The translations under genes and the position numbers were made by a program. A model generated the notes under the pieces. The model worked only from the letters and a program-made list of their open reading frames with translations. It made no database searches and was not told the DNA's origin. Of a DNA stretch of 12,764 nt, positions 6,964-12,764 are shown piece after piece; the first letter of the stretch is position 1; each line of letters begins with the position of its first letter. The DNA is from Actinomycetota bacterium (lineage in GTDB: Bacteria > Actinomycetota > Thermoleophilia > Gaiellales > Gaiellaceae). Location of the stretch: positions 558 to 13,321 of the forward strand of contig VAXD01000068.1 in NCBI GenBank assembly GCA_005884155.1, read 5' to 3'.

Positions 6964-7572
6964 GCTGAGCGACAGCTTCGCGAGGATGCTCGAGACGTGC
7001 GCTCGGGCAGTTCGCTCGGTGATCGAGAGCTCGACCGCGATGGCCTTGTTCGCCTCGCCCTTCGCAACGAGCCGGAGCACGTCGAGCTCGCGTGAGGTTA
7101 GGGCACGCGTCGCGGGGTGCGCCGCCAGGTGTCCTGCGACCAGCGGCCTGGTGACCTTGGAATCGAGCTGGAGATCGCCACGGTGGGCAGCACGCACCGA
7201 CGCGGCGACCTCGTCTGCGTCCGCGTCCTTCAGCAGATAGCCGGAAGCGCCGGCCTCGAGGGCGTCGCGCACGCGCTGCTCGTCGCCGAACGACGTGAGA
7301 ACGACGACCGCCAGGTCGTCGTAGCGCGCCAGGATGCGGCGAGTGGACTCGACCCCGTCGAGCGGCTCCATCTTCATGTCCATCAGGACGACGTCAGGAC
7401 GCCTTCCCTCGGCGTCGAGGCGCTCAAGAGCCTCGAGCGCCTCCACTCCTCCCTCCACGTCCGCGACGATGTCGAGGTCAGGCTCGCTGCCGAGGAAGGC
7501 CAGTAGACCATGGCGCACGACGGCGTGGTCGTCGACGATGAGGATCCGGATCCGGCGGTCGTCAGGCTCCAT
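6874..7572 (-). CDS. NarL/FixJ-type response regulator (partner of the MASE1 kinase)
   Basis: A 232-residue two-domain regulator. The receiver (about 8-130) has the acidic pair D14/D15 (ILIVDDHAVVRHGL), phosphoacceptor D65 (VVLMDMKMEPLDG), T93 (VVLTSFGD) and K116 (GYLLKDA), so all catalytic residues are present. The LuxR-type HTH spans about 156-216 (LTSRELDVLRLVAKGEANKA, then AVELSITERTARAHVSSILA). A 15-residue hydrophilic tail follows. The ATG lies inside the end of the kinase gene upstream (11-base overlap, 7562-7572), so translation is probably coupled and the two are cognate. Codons for residues 204-232, including the end of the HTH, are antisense to the 3' end of the 8-TM kinase gene. 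It is predicted to bind DNA as a dimer after phosphorylation; the targets are unknown. Confidence 0.93.
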   Translation of the reverse strand: MEPDDRRIRILIVDDHAVVRHGLLAFLGSEPDLDIVADVEGGVEALEALERLDAEGRRPDVVLMDMKMEPLDGVESTRRILARYDDLAVVVLTSFGDEQRVRDALEAGASGYLLKDADADEVAASVRAAHRGDLQLDSKVTRPLVAGHLAAHPATRALTSRELDVLRLVAKGEANKAIAVELSITERTARAHVSSILAKLSLSSRTQLALWAVRNGFESDGNAAGDDRSASG

Positions 7573-8407
7573 TTTGAGCCGCAGCCAAAGGCGTTTCGAT
7601 CCGTACCACAGTTCCGTGTTCGGCCGAGCTGGAGATAGTGAGGGCGGCACCGATCTCGTCCGCGCGGGCCTGCATCGATTCGAGGCCGTAATGGCCGGGC
7701 TCGCGGCGCTCGGGGTCGAAGCCGCAGCCGTCATCACGAACCTCGAGATGGACGGCTTCCTGACCCACTCCAACCCGGACGGCGGCGGTCGTCGCGTCTG
7801 CGTGCCTGACGGTGTTCACGAGCGCCTCGCGCACGATCCCGAACAGCTCCGTCTCCGCGCGATGGGAGATCGGCAGGCTGTCGACCGGCCCCGAGACGTC
7901 GACGGTGAGCTCCGTCTCGTACGACAGCTGGTCTGCGTACTTGCCGACGGCGGCCACGAGCCCGTTCTCGACCGGGTCCTGTCGGAGCTCGAAGATCAGC
8001 CCGCGCATCTCCGTCTGGGCACCCCGCGTCAGCTCCCCGATCGCGGTAAGTGCGCGTGCGATCGGGCCCGACACGCTGACCTCGTGATTCCTGAGGGCCT
8101 TCTCGGCCGTCCGCGTCTGCAGGATCGTCGAGAAAAGCGCCTGCGAGACCGAGTCGTGGAGGTCCCGCGCAATTCGGTGACGCTCCGCGAGCGCCTGCCG
8201 GCCTTCGCGGCGCTTCGCCTCGACGAGCGCGGCGGCCGATTGCTCGCGCTCGCTCAGCAGCGCCGCGAGCAACAACGTGGTCAGCGCGATGACGCAGATG
8301 TAGAGCTGCGTCCCGAGCGTCTTGCTGTCGATCTGCTGACGGGAGAACGGGCCGAGATTGTGCGCCGTCAGGCCGATCGTCGTTCCGGCCACGACCAGCA
8401 ACGCCAC
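7562..8407 (-). CDS. Histidine kinase catalytic part of a split MASE1 sensor kinase
   Basis: An open frame of 281 codons from a GTG at 8407. It begins with remnants of the last membrane helices (about 1-15 and 34-52, the latter TQLYICVIALTTLLLAALLS). A helical linker follows, then HisKA_3 with ERHRIARDLHDSVSQALFS and phosphoacceptor His84, and HATPase_c with N198 (EALVNTVRHA), G1 at 226-230 (DDGCGF) and HGTVVRI near the end. The kinase core looks intact. There is no good ribosome-binding site before the GTG. The coding sense runs on upstream to an HFRAPGATVALLV stretch that belongs to MASE1, so this is the 3' part of the gene that starts at 9117, now out of frame with it. It overlaps the regulator gene by 11 bp. 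It could still be translated by reinitiation from the upstream frame. Confidence 0.8.
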   Translation of the reverse strand: MALLVVAGTTIGLTAHNLGPFSRQQIDSKTLGTQLYICVIALTTLLLAALLSEREQSAAALVEAKRREGRQALAERHRIARDLHDSVSQALFSTILQTRTAEKALRNHEVSVSGPIARALTAIGELTRGAQTEMRGLIFELRQDPVENGLVAAVGKYADQLSYETELTVDVSGPVDSLPISHRAETELFGIVREALVNTVRHADATTAAVRVGVGQEAVHLEVRDDGCGFDPERREPGHYGLESMQARADEIGAALTISSSAEHGTVVRIETPLAAAQNGA

Positions 8408-9117
8408 GGTCGCACCCGGAGCTCTGAAGTGGCGTTGGTCGACACGGCGACCCCGGCGAGCATCAGGACAGCGGCCAGGAGGAACGCGCCCTCATAGGTC
8501 TTGACGCGGTGCCAGGAGGCGGCGGGCCGCGAGGCCCAAACGATCACGAAGGGCACAACGGTGAGAGCGCCGGCAAGGTCGCCCAGCCACCAAGTTCTCC
8601 AGAACGTGGCCACTTCGTCCGTCCCGATCACGCCGCCGGCCAGCATCGAGAGCGTCCCAACCGTCGCGCTGATCGCCGTCGCGACGGCGAGCGCGCCGAA
8701 CATACCCGTCACCTGCTCCATCCGGTCCAGCTCCGCGCGCGCGCCGATCAAACGGTGCAGCAGCAGCGCGCCGACGAGGATCTCCACCATGTTCCCGAAC
8801 TGCTGGCCAACCAGGCTGCTGAGCGGCAAAGCGTCGTGGCCCTGGAGGAGCTCGAGATTCACGACGAGGTCGCCGAGGAACACGCCTGGCCACCAGCGCA
8901 GACCCCACAGGTAGAGGACGGCGATACCGAGCCCCGCGGGCGGCCAGATGGCCGAGACCGAACCGGTGTAGCTGAGGGCCTGGCCGGCTTTGGCCGCGCC
9001 GTAGTACGCCAGCGCGAGAGCGAGGATTCCGGTGATGTAACGCGCGCGCGGTCGGAGAGTGACACTCAGCCGGCGCATCGCCGCCCGATCGGGAAGAGCT
9101 TGGATTTGAGTGCTCAT
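8368..9117 (-). pseudogene. MASE1 sensor domain, 5' part of the frame-broken sensor kinase
   Basis: An open frame of 249 codons. Residues about 28-231 form a MASE1 integral membrane sensor: AAKAGQALSYTGSVSAIWPP, AGLGIAVLYLWGLRWWPGVF and LGDLVVNLELL early, then WWLGDLAGALTVVPFVIVW at about 176-194 and a further hydrophobic segment at 211-226. After about residue 231 the frame changes to RVRPWRCWSWPERRSA, which is not membrane-like, while the expected MASE1 sequence resumes in the -1 frame. The usual MASE1 segment rich in LVFPALIWAAL between these points is missing, so a small deletion not divisible by three, near 8425-8436, is the simplest reading. The ATG at 9117 has GGAGG four bases upstream. 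It may be a real mutation, a sequence error, or a two-protein arrangement. Confidence 0.7.
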
Positions 9118-9248
9118 CCGGCCTCCAGTCGCTCCGGCGACGAGACAAAACTACCGACGGCGGCCCGTCACGCCAAGCCGGTCAAATGTCGCACCGCGGA
9201 TGGGCGCTTTGCCCGATGCGAAGCCAGCCGCCAAACGGGATGATTCTT

Positions 9249-9271
9249 GCGTGCGCCTGGCAGGCGCACGC
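9249..9271. promoter_or_regulatory. Strong short hairpin/palindrome upstream of the response regulator
   Basis: GCGTGCGCC (9249-9257) and GGCGCACGC (9263-9271) are exact complements around TGGCA; the central T and A can also pair, giving a 10-bp stem with a 3-base loop. It lies 42-65 bp before the ATG at 9314, in the gap between divergent genes. It could be an operator for a dimeric regulator such as the NarL-type protein encoded next to it, or a hairpin in the 5' leader. Confidence 0.5.
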
Positions 9272-9313
9272 TTGCGCGTCCGTCAGCAACCGGAAGAAAG
9301 TCGCAGCCCGAAC

Positions 9314-9994
9314 ATGAGCGCCATTCGCGTCGTCCTCGGTGAAGACAGCTTCCTCGCGCGCGAGGCGATCAGCCGCGTGCTCGAGCGGGCCGAAGGGATC
9401 GAGCTGCTCGCCGCCTGCGGCGATCTCGACAGCCTGCGCGCCTCGATCGATGAGATGCGGCCCGACGTCGTCGTGGCCGACATCCGCATGCCGCCGGAGA
9501 ACACCGACGAGGGGATCCGGCTCGCCGCGGAGCTGCGCTCGACCCACCCGGAGATCGGCGTGGTCGTGCTCAGCCAGCACGCGGAGCCGACGTACGCGGT
9601 CGTGCTCTTCGAGCAGGGCTCCGAGCGGCGCGCCTACCTGCTCAAGGACAGCGTGCGCAGCCCGGCCGAGCTGAGCCGCGCCCTGCATACGGTCGCCGAG
9701 GGCGGCTCGGTCGTCGACCCGATCGTCGTCGAGCAGCTCGTCGAGGCACGCCGGCGGCGCGAGGACGCGCAGCTGGACACCCTCACGCCCCGGGAGCTCG
9801 AGATCCTGGCGATGATCGCGGAAGGGCGAAGCAACGCGGCAATCGCCGAGGCGCTCGTGGTGACGAAGCGGGCGGTCGAGCGCCACATCAACAGCATCTT
9901 CCTGAAGCTCGACCTGCGGGACGCCGAGGACGTCAGCCGCCGGGTCAAGGCCGCGCTGCTGTACCTCTCCGGGGAGGCTGCCCGCTCGTCCTGA
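9314..9994 (+). CDS. NarL/FixJ-type response regulator (likely partner of the 8-TM kinase)
   Basis: A 226-residue two-domain regulator. The receiver has the acidic pair E10/D11 (VVLGEDSFLAREAI), phosphoacceptor D56 (VVVADIRMPPENTDEG), S87 (VVLSQHAEPTYA) and K111 (YLLKDSV). The RMPPxxTDEG and LSQ signatures mark a subfamily that I recall being encoded beside LHDGAQQRL-type kinases. The LuxR-type HTH spans about 157-215 (LTPRELEILAMIAEGRSNAA, then EALVVTKRAVERHINSIFLK). The ATG at 9314 begins the conserved receiver; the only upstream purine-rich match (GGAAG at 9292-9296) is too far away, so the ribosome-binding site is weak. No kinase gene follows it; the matching kinase lies upstream beyond the inverted operon. 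A receiver-only gene follows after 67 bp. Confidence 0.93.
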   Translation: MSAIRVVLGEDSFLAREAISRVLERAEGIELLAACGDLDSLRASIDEMRPDVVVADIRMPPENTDEGIRLAAELRSTHPEIGVVVLSQHAEPTYAVVLFEQGSERRAYLLKDSVRSPAELSRALHTVAEGGSVVDPIVVEQLVEARRRREDAQLDTLTPRELEILAMIAEGRSNAAIAEALVVTKRAVERHINSIFLKLDLRDAEDVSRRVKAALLYLSGEAARSS

Positions 9995-10061
9995 CACATG
10001 CGGGCACCAATGCCACCGCCAGGCGGGGGTGTCATCATCCACCGGAGGGCTAGGCACTCCC

Positions 10062-10490
10062 ATGGAACCTGCGGCGCACGAGGAATACCGAGTCGGCGAA
10101 CCTGCAGGCGCAGGGGTGCTCGCGGTGGACGACCGGGCGTCGTTCCTCGGGGTCGTTCGTGAGCTCGTTCGTGCGACGCCGGGCCTGGTCATGGTCGGCG
10201 AGGCATCCAGCGCCGAGGAGGCGCTCGAGCTCGTCGAACAGCTGAGACCGGATCTCGTCCTGATGGACGTGCGCATGCCGGGGATCGGCGGGGTCGGGGC
10301 CGCCTACCTGATCAAGGCGGCTCATCCCTCGACGATCGTCGCGCTCCTCTCCACCACGCGGCCCGAGGACCTGGCCCCGGAGGCCGAGAAGTGCCCCGCG
10401 GACGCGGTGATCTGGAAAAACGACTTGCGCCCATCCGTCCTCGAAGAGGTCTGGCGCAGGTTCCGCGAGCCGCCGCTCGCAACCACGTAG
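10062..10490 (+). CDS. Single-domain response regulator (receiver only)
   Basis: A 142-residue protein that is a receiver domain with a 17-residue N-terminal extension and no output domain. Key residues are visible: the acidic pair in VLAVDDRASFL, phosphoacceptor Asp in LVLMDVRMPG, Ser/Thr in ALLSTTRPED and Lys in AVIWKNDLRP. The fold is therefore expected to be phosphorylatable. Such proteins act as phosphate sinks, phosphorelay intermediates or protein-binding switches. The ATG at 10062 has GGAGGG at 10044-10049, a long spacing; an in-frame GTG at 10029 is an alternative that adds 11 residues. It lies 67 bp after the NarL-type regulator on the same strand, so cotranscription is likely. No dedicated kinase is adjacent. 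Confidence 0.88.
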   Translation: MEPAAHEEYRVGEPAGAGVLAVDDRASFLGVVRELVRATPGLVMVGEASSAEEALELVEQLRPDLVLMDVRMPGIGGVGAAYLIKAAHPSTIVALLSTTRPEDLAPEAEKCPADAVIWKNDLRPSVLEEVWRRFREPPLATT

Positions 10491-10493
10491 CCA

Positions 10494-10514
10494 CGTCATC
10501 CGCTCCGGATGATG
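10494..10514 (+). terminator. Short hairpin after the receiver gene
   Basis: TCATCCG (10496-10502) and CGGATGA (10506-10512) pair perfectly around CTC, and a G-U and a C-G pair extend the stem to 9 bp. It begins four bases after the stop at 10490 and lies 34 bases before the next start. No U-tract follows, so it may weaken read-through or stabilise the transcript end rather than terminate strongly. Confidence 0.4.
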
Positions 10515-10547
10515 CGCGCGAGGCTCTGAGGGCGGAACCTGCCAACC

Positions 10548-11717
10548 GTGGCTCAGTCCGTTCCCGCCGCCGCCGCGCACGAGCACACTCGCCTTGCCTG
10601 GCGCACGTGGGTGCCGTGGGCGCTGGTCGTCCTCGCCGCCGTGATCGGCCTGGTGGCCGCCCTGAACGTCTGGGTCAAGCGTCAGGCGCTCAGCACGGAC
10701 AACTTCACAAACGCGAGCTCTCAGCTGATCGAGAACGAACAGATTCGAGGAGCGCTGTCCGTCTACCTGGTGAATCAGCTCTATGCGAACGTCGACGTGT
10801 CGGCTGCGCTCGAGCAGCGCCTGCCGCCCCAGGTGAAGGGCCTCGCTCCGACGATCGCAGGTGCACTGCAGCAGCCCGCCGTCCAGGCGACGGATGCACT
10901 GCTTGCGCGACCACGCATCCAAGCGCTTTGGCGGGAGTCGGTGCGTCGCGCGCATGAGGCGTTCCTGGCCCTGCTCAACGGGAAGCACAACCTCCTGGTG
11001 TCGACGAACGGCCAAGTGGTGCTCGACTTACGACCGCTCGTCGAACAATTGGCCGCGCAGTTCGGGCTGAGCGGAGAGCGGTTGAAGCAGCTGCCTCCCG
11101 ACGCGGGCCAGATCGTGATCTTGAAGGGGAACCAGCTCCAGACCGCGCGCCGCTCGGTGAAAGTGGTCCGAGCACTCAGCTACTTCCTTTTGTTTCTCGT
11201 GCTCGCGCTGTTCGCGGCCGCCATCTGGCTGGCTGATGGTCGGCGCCGGAAGCTCCTGATGGGCTGCGGGGTCAGCGTGCTGATCGTCGGCCTGATCGTG
11301 CTCGTCGTGCGGCGGTACGCGGGCAACTACCTCGTCGATGCGCTGACGAACAATCCCGAGCAGAAGCACCCGATCAGCGCGGTCTGGGCGATCGAGACGC
11401 AGCTGCTGCGGAACGTCGGCATCAACGCCGTCGTCTACGGCATCGGAATCATGTTCGCGGCCTGGATCGCGGGCACGTCGAGGGCGGCCACGTGGATCCG
11501 CCGCCAGCTCGCGCCAACCATGCGAAGCCATCCAGTCGTGATCTACGCAGCCGTCGCCCTGGCGCTCTTCCTCGTCCTGATCTCCGGGCCGACCGATGCC
11601 CAGCGCATCTACCCGCTCCTGATCCTGTTCGCCTTCGCCTTCGTCGGCACGGAGGTCCTGCGGCGCCAGACCGAACGCGAGTTCCCGGCGGCCGGCGGAG
11701 GTGAGCTGGGCACATGA
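10548..11717 (+). CDS. Conserved-looking 6-TM membrane protein of unknown function
   Basis: A 389-residue protein I cannot assign to a named family. The layout is one N-terminal membrane helix (about 22-42), a large soluble domain (about 43-205), then five membrane helices at about 207-229, 235-255, 288-309, 329-347 and 353-370, and a short charged tail. The soluble domain is predicted to be outside the membrane and has no cysteines. It starts ALSTDNFTNASSQLIENEQI and contains repeated short helices and a VSTNGQVVLDLRPLVEQL segment near 151-168. The start is GTG at 10548 with GGCGGAA about 10 bases upstream. Its stop overlaps the next start as ATGA, so it is translationally coupled to the zinc-ribbon gene. 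A cell-envelope role is only a guess from topology. Confidence 0.82.
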   Translation: MAQSVPAAAAHEHTRLAWRTWVPWALVVLAAVIGLVAALNVWVKRQALSTDNFTNASSQLIENEQIRGALSVYLVNQLYANVDVSAALEQRLPPQVKGLAPTIAGALQQPAVQATDALLARPRIQALWRESVRRAHEAFLALLNGKHNLLVSTNGQVVLDLRPLVEQLAAQFGLSGERLKQLPPDAGQIVILKGNQLQTARRSVKVVRALSYFLLFLVLALFAAAIWLADGRRRKLLMGCGVSVLIVGLIVLVVRRYAGNYLVDALTNNPEQKHPISAVWAIETQLLRNVGINAVVYGIGIMFAAWIAGTSRAATWIRRQLAPTMRSHPVVIYAAVALALFLVLISGPTDAQRIYPLLILFAFAFVGTEVLRRQTEREFPAAGGGELGT

Positions 11718-11890
11718 GGCTGGGCCCGGAGTTCGCGCTGACCGCGATCGTGACCGCAGGCGTCGGGGTCGGGATGGTCCGCATGGGCCTGCGGAAACGC
11801 CTTTTGGAGGCGCGGGCGGACAGCCGTCGCTGCCCCTCATGCGGCCAGATCGTCAAGGCCAGGCACTGCCCACGCTGCTCCCGTTCGTGA
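11714..11890 (+). CDS. Small membrane-anchored zinc-ribbon protein
   Basis: A 58-residue protein. Residues about 5-24 are hydrophobic (EFALTAIVTAGVGVGMVRMG), enough for one weak membrane helix or anchor. A basic segment follows (LRKRLLEARADSRR). Residues 40-55 carry two CxxC knuckles, CPSC and CPRC, separated by eight residues, the arrangement of a rubredoxin-like or zinc-ribbon metal site. The ATG overlaps the stop of the upstream membrane-protein gene (ATGA at 11714-11717), so expression is coupled. A partner or chaperone role for that membrane protein is an inference from the overlap. The MBL-fold gene follows after 22 bp. Being this short it is easily missed, but the overlap, codon use and intact CxxC pairs support it as real. 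Confidence 0.78.
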   Translation: MRLGPEFALTAIVTAGVGVGMVRMGLRKRLLEARADSRRCPSCGQIVKARHCPRCSRS

Positions 11891-11912
11891 GCGCCCGCGC
11901 CGGCTCGGAAGC

Positions 11913-12683
11913 ATGGCCGGGATCGCAGAGCCGCTGAGCATCACCTGGATCGGACACAGCACCGTTCTCGTAAAAACCGACGGCGTCCGGCTCCTCACCG
12001 ATCCACTGCTGCGCCCGCGTGTGGCGCACCTGCTCCGCGTAGGTGCCCCCGCCCCACGAGTCGATCAGGTTGACGCGGTTCTCCTGTCACACGTCCACTA
12101 CGACCACCTCGACTGGCGCTCGCTCGAGCTCGTTCGTGCGGGCATGGTGGTCGCGCCTCGCGGCGCGCGCGGGCTGCTCGAGGGCCGGGGCTTCGGAGAC
12201 GTCGTCGAGCTCGAAGAGGGCGACGCGGTCGATGTCGGCCCGGTCACGGTCGTCGCCACGCATGCCGAGCACCATGCGCGGCGCCTGCCGTTGGCCGCGG
12301 AGATACCCGCGCTCGGGTTCATCGTCAACGGCGTGTACTTCGCGGGCGACACGGACGTCTTCGACGGGATGCGCGCGCTCGCGCCTTCCCTTGACGTCGC
12401 GCTTCTCCCCATCGCCGGCTGGGGCCCTCGGGTCGGACCGGGCCACCTCGACCCGCAGCGCGCTGCCGAGGCCTTGCGGCTCCTTAGGCCGCGGGTCGCT
12501 GTTCCGATTCACTGGGGCACCTACCGGCGCATCGGCCTGAGCCGCGACGAGGCGACGCTGCGCGAGCCGGCCGAGCGGTTCGCCCGCCTCGCGGCCGAGC
12601 TGGCGCCCGAGGTGGAGATCCGAATCCTCGCCCCAGGTGAGCGTCTCGAGCTGGCGGCATCTGTCGAAGGGGCCCCGCGTTGA
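11913..12683 (+). CDS. MBL-fold metallo-hydrolase, UlaG/NAPE-PLD-like
   Basis: A 256-residue metallo-beta-lactamase-fold enzyme. It opens with ITWIGHSTVLVKTDGVRLLT (H15), typical of the UlaG-like branch. Metal ligands visible are the HxHxDH motif at 60-65 (SHVHYDHLD: H60, H62, D64, H65), a His in ATHAEHH (117-121), D146 in the FAGDTD motif and H200 in PIHWGT. PIAGW and GPGHLDP (about 166-181) are further family signatures. A cytoplasmic di-metal hydrolase acting on a phosphoester or lactone-type bond is expected; the substrate cannot be told. There is no signal peptide. The ATG at 11913 has GGAAG almost adjacent, so the ribosome-binding site is weak. Its stop overlaps the start of the next gene as TTGA. 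Confidence 0.92.
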   Translation: MAGIAEPLSITWIGHSTVLVKTDGVRLLTDPLLRPRVAHLLRVGAPAPRVDQVDAVLLSHVHYDHLDWRSLELVRAGMVVAPRGARGLLEGRGFGDVVELEEGDAVDVGPVTVVATHAEHHARRLPLAAEIPALGFIVNGVYFAGDTDVFDGMRALAPSLDVALLPIAGWGPRVGPGHLDPQRAAEALRLLRPRVAVPIHWGTYRRIGLSRDEATLREPAERFARLAAELAPEVEIRILAPGERLELAASVEGAPR

Positions 12684-12764
12684 GCTTCCTGCACAAACGG
12701 TGGTTCAAGCGCGCCGCGCTCGCCACGCTGAGCCTGGCGATCGTCGTCGTGACCTTCGTCTTCC
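12680..12764 (+). CDS. N-terminus of a membrane-anchored protein, cut by the right edge
   Basis: Only 28 codons are present. A TTG at 12680 overlaps the MBL-fold stop (TTGA), and the frame reads MSFLHKRWFKRAALATLSLA then IVVVTFVF: a positively charged start followed by one hydrophobic helix, i.e. a signal anchor or first membrane segment. It could be the first helix of a YbhN/lysylphosphatidylglycerol-synthase-type flippase, which starts in a similar way, but 28 residues cannot decide this. The start codon is inferred from the overlap and the charge pattern. Confidence 0.55.
   Translation, partial: MSFLHKRWFKRAALATLSLAIVVVTFVF

Noticed and set aside
4728..6968. A very long open frame on the plus strand, offset from the sensor kinase frame.
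   Set aside because: Its translation is dominated by Arg, Pro and Gly without domains, as expected for an out-of-frame reading of GC-rich DNA. It covers the real 8-TM kinase frame, which has full catalytic motifs.
8400..8440. Programmed -1 ribosomal frameshift joining the MASE1 and kinase frames.
   Set aside because: No slippery heptamer or obvious downstream structure is visible, and part of the MASE1 domain is missing, which frameshifting would not explain.
9995..10061. Short GC-rich inverted repeat (CCGC-CAG-GCGG) between the regulator and the receiver gene.
   Set aside because: The stem is only 4-5 bp with no T-tract; that is expected by chance at this GC content.
9182..10276. A long leftward open frame opposite the two receiver genes.
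   Set aside because: It has no recognisable domain and lies antisense to two regulators with complete phosphorylation motifs.
1..12764. Search by eye for mobile elements, CRISPR arrays, tRNA genes or toxin-antitoxin pairs.
   Set aside because: No transposase or integrase motifs, no regularly spaced direct repeats, no tRNA-like cloverleaf and no known toxin families were seen.

Overview
This is a GC-rich chromosomal window with dense bacterial gene packing: short gaps, several 4-base stop/start overlaps, GTG and TTG starts, and actinobacterial protein families. A high-GC actinobacterium, possibly of the class Thermoleophilia (Gaiellales/Solirubrobacterales type), is my best guess. That placement is inferred from family content and codon use; there is no rRNA or marker gene here to prove it. 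I see no tRNA, rRNA, CRISPR array, transposase, phage gene or attachment site.

Left part (1-2605). A leftward pair, a SHOCT-domain small protein followed by a DUF6325-like gene cut by the window edge, is divergent from a rightward pair: a four-helix DUF7144-like membrane protein and an AI-2E/PerM-family transporter. A 59-bp imperfect palindrome lies in the divergent gap. The transporter gene runs 49 bp into the 3' end of a leftward carboxymuconolactone-decarboxylase-like gene.

Centre (2606-10490) is a block of signal-transduction genes. A MalT-type LuxR ATPase regulator (LAL) is read leftward and is followed by the CMD-like gene. Divergent from it is an 8-TM HisKA_3 sensor kinase. Then comes a leftward kinase/regulator operon, a MASE1 sensor kinase whose reading frame is broken into two overlapping ORFs plus a NarL-type regulator. 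Next is a rightward NarL-type regulator that resembles the usual partner of the 8-TM kinase, and then a single-domain receiver protein. The leftward operon therefore sits, inverted, between what look like the two halves of another two-component system. The two facing genes at its left border overlap by 90 bp on opposite strands.

Right part (10548-12764) is a compact rightward operon: a 6-TM membrane protein of unknown function, a 58-residue TM plus zinc-ribbon protein coupled to it through an ATGA overlap, an UlaG-like metallo-beta-lactamase-fold hydrolase, and the first 28 codons of a membrane-anchored protein that starts on a TTG overlapping the hydrolase stop.

I found no convincing wholly new system. 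The items most worth a second look are the split MASE1 kinase, the nested two-component layout with its antisense gene overlap, the long palindrome at 431-489, and the tiny membrane zinc-ribbon gene.
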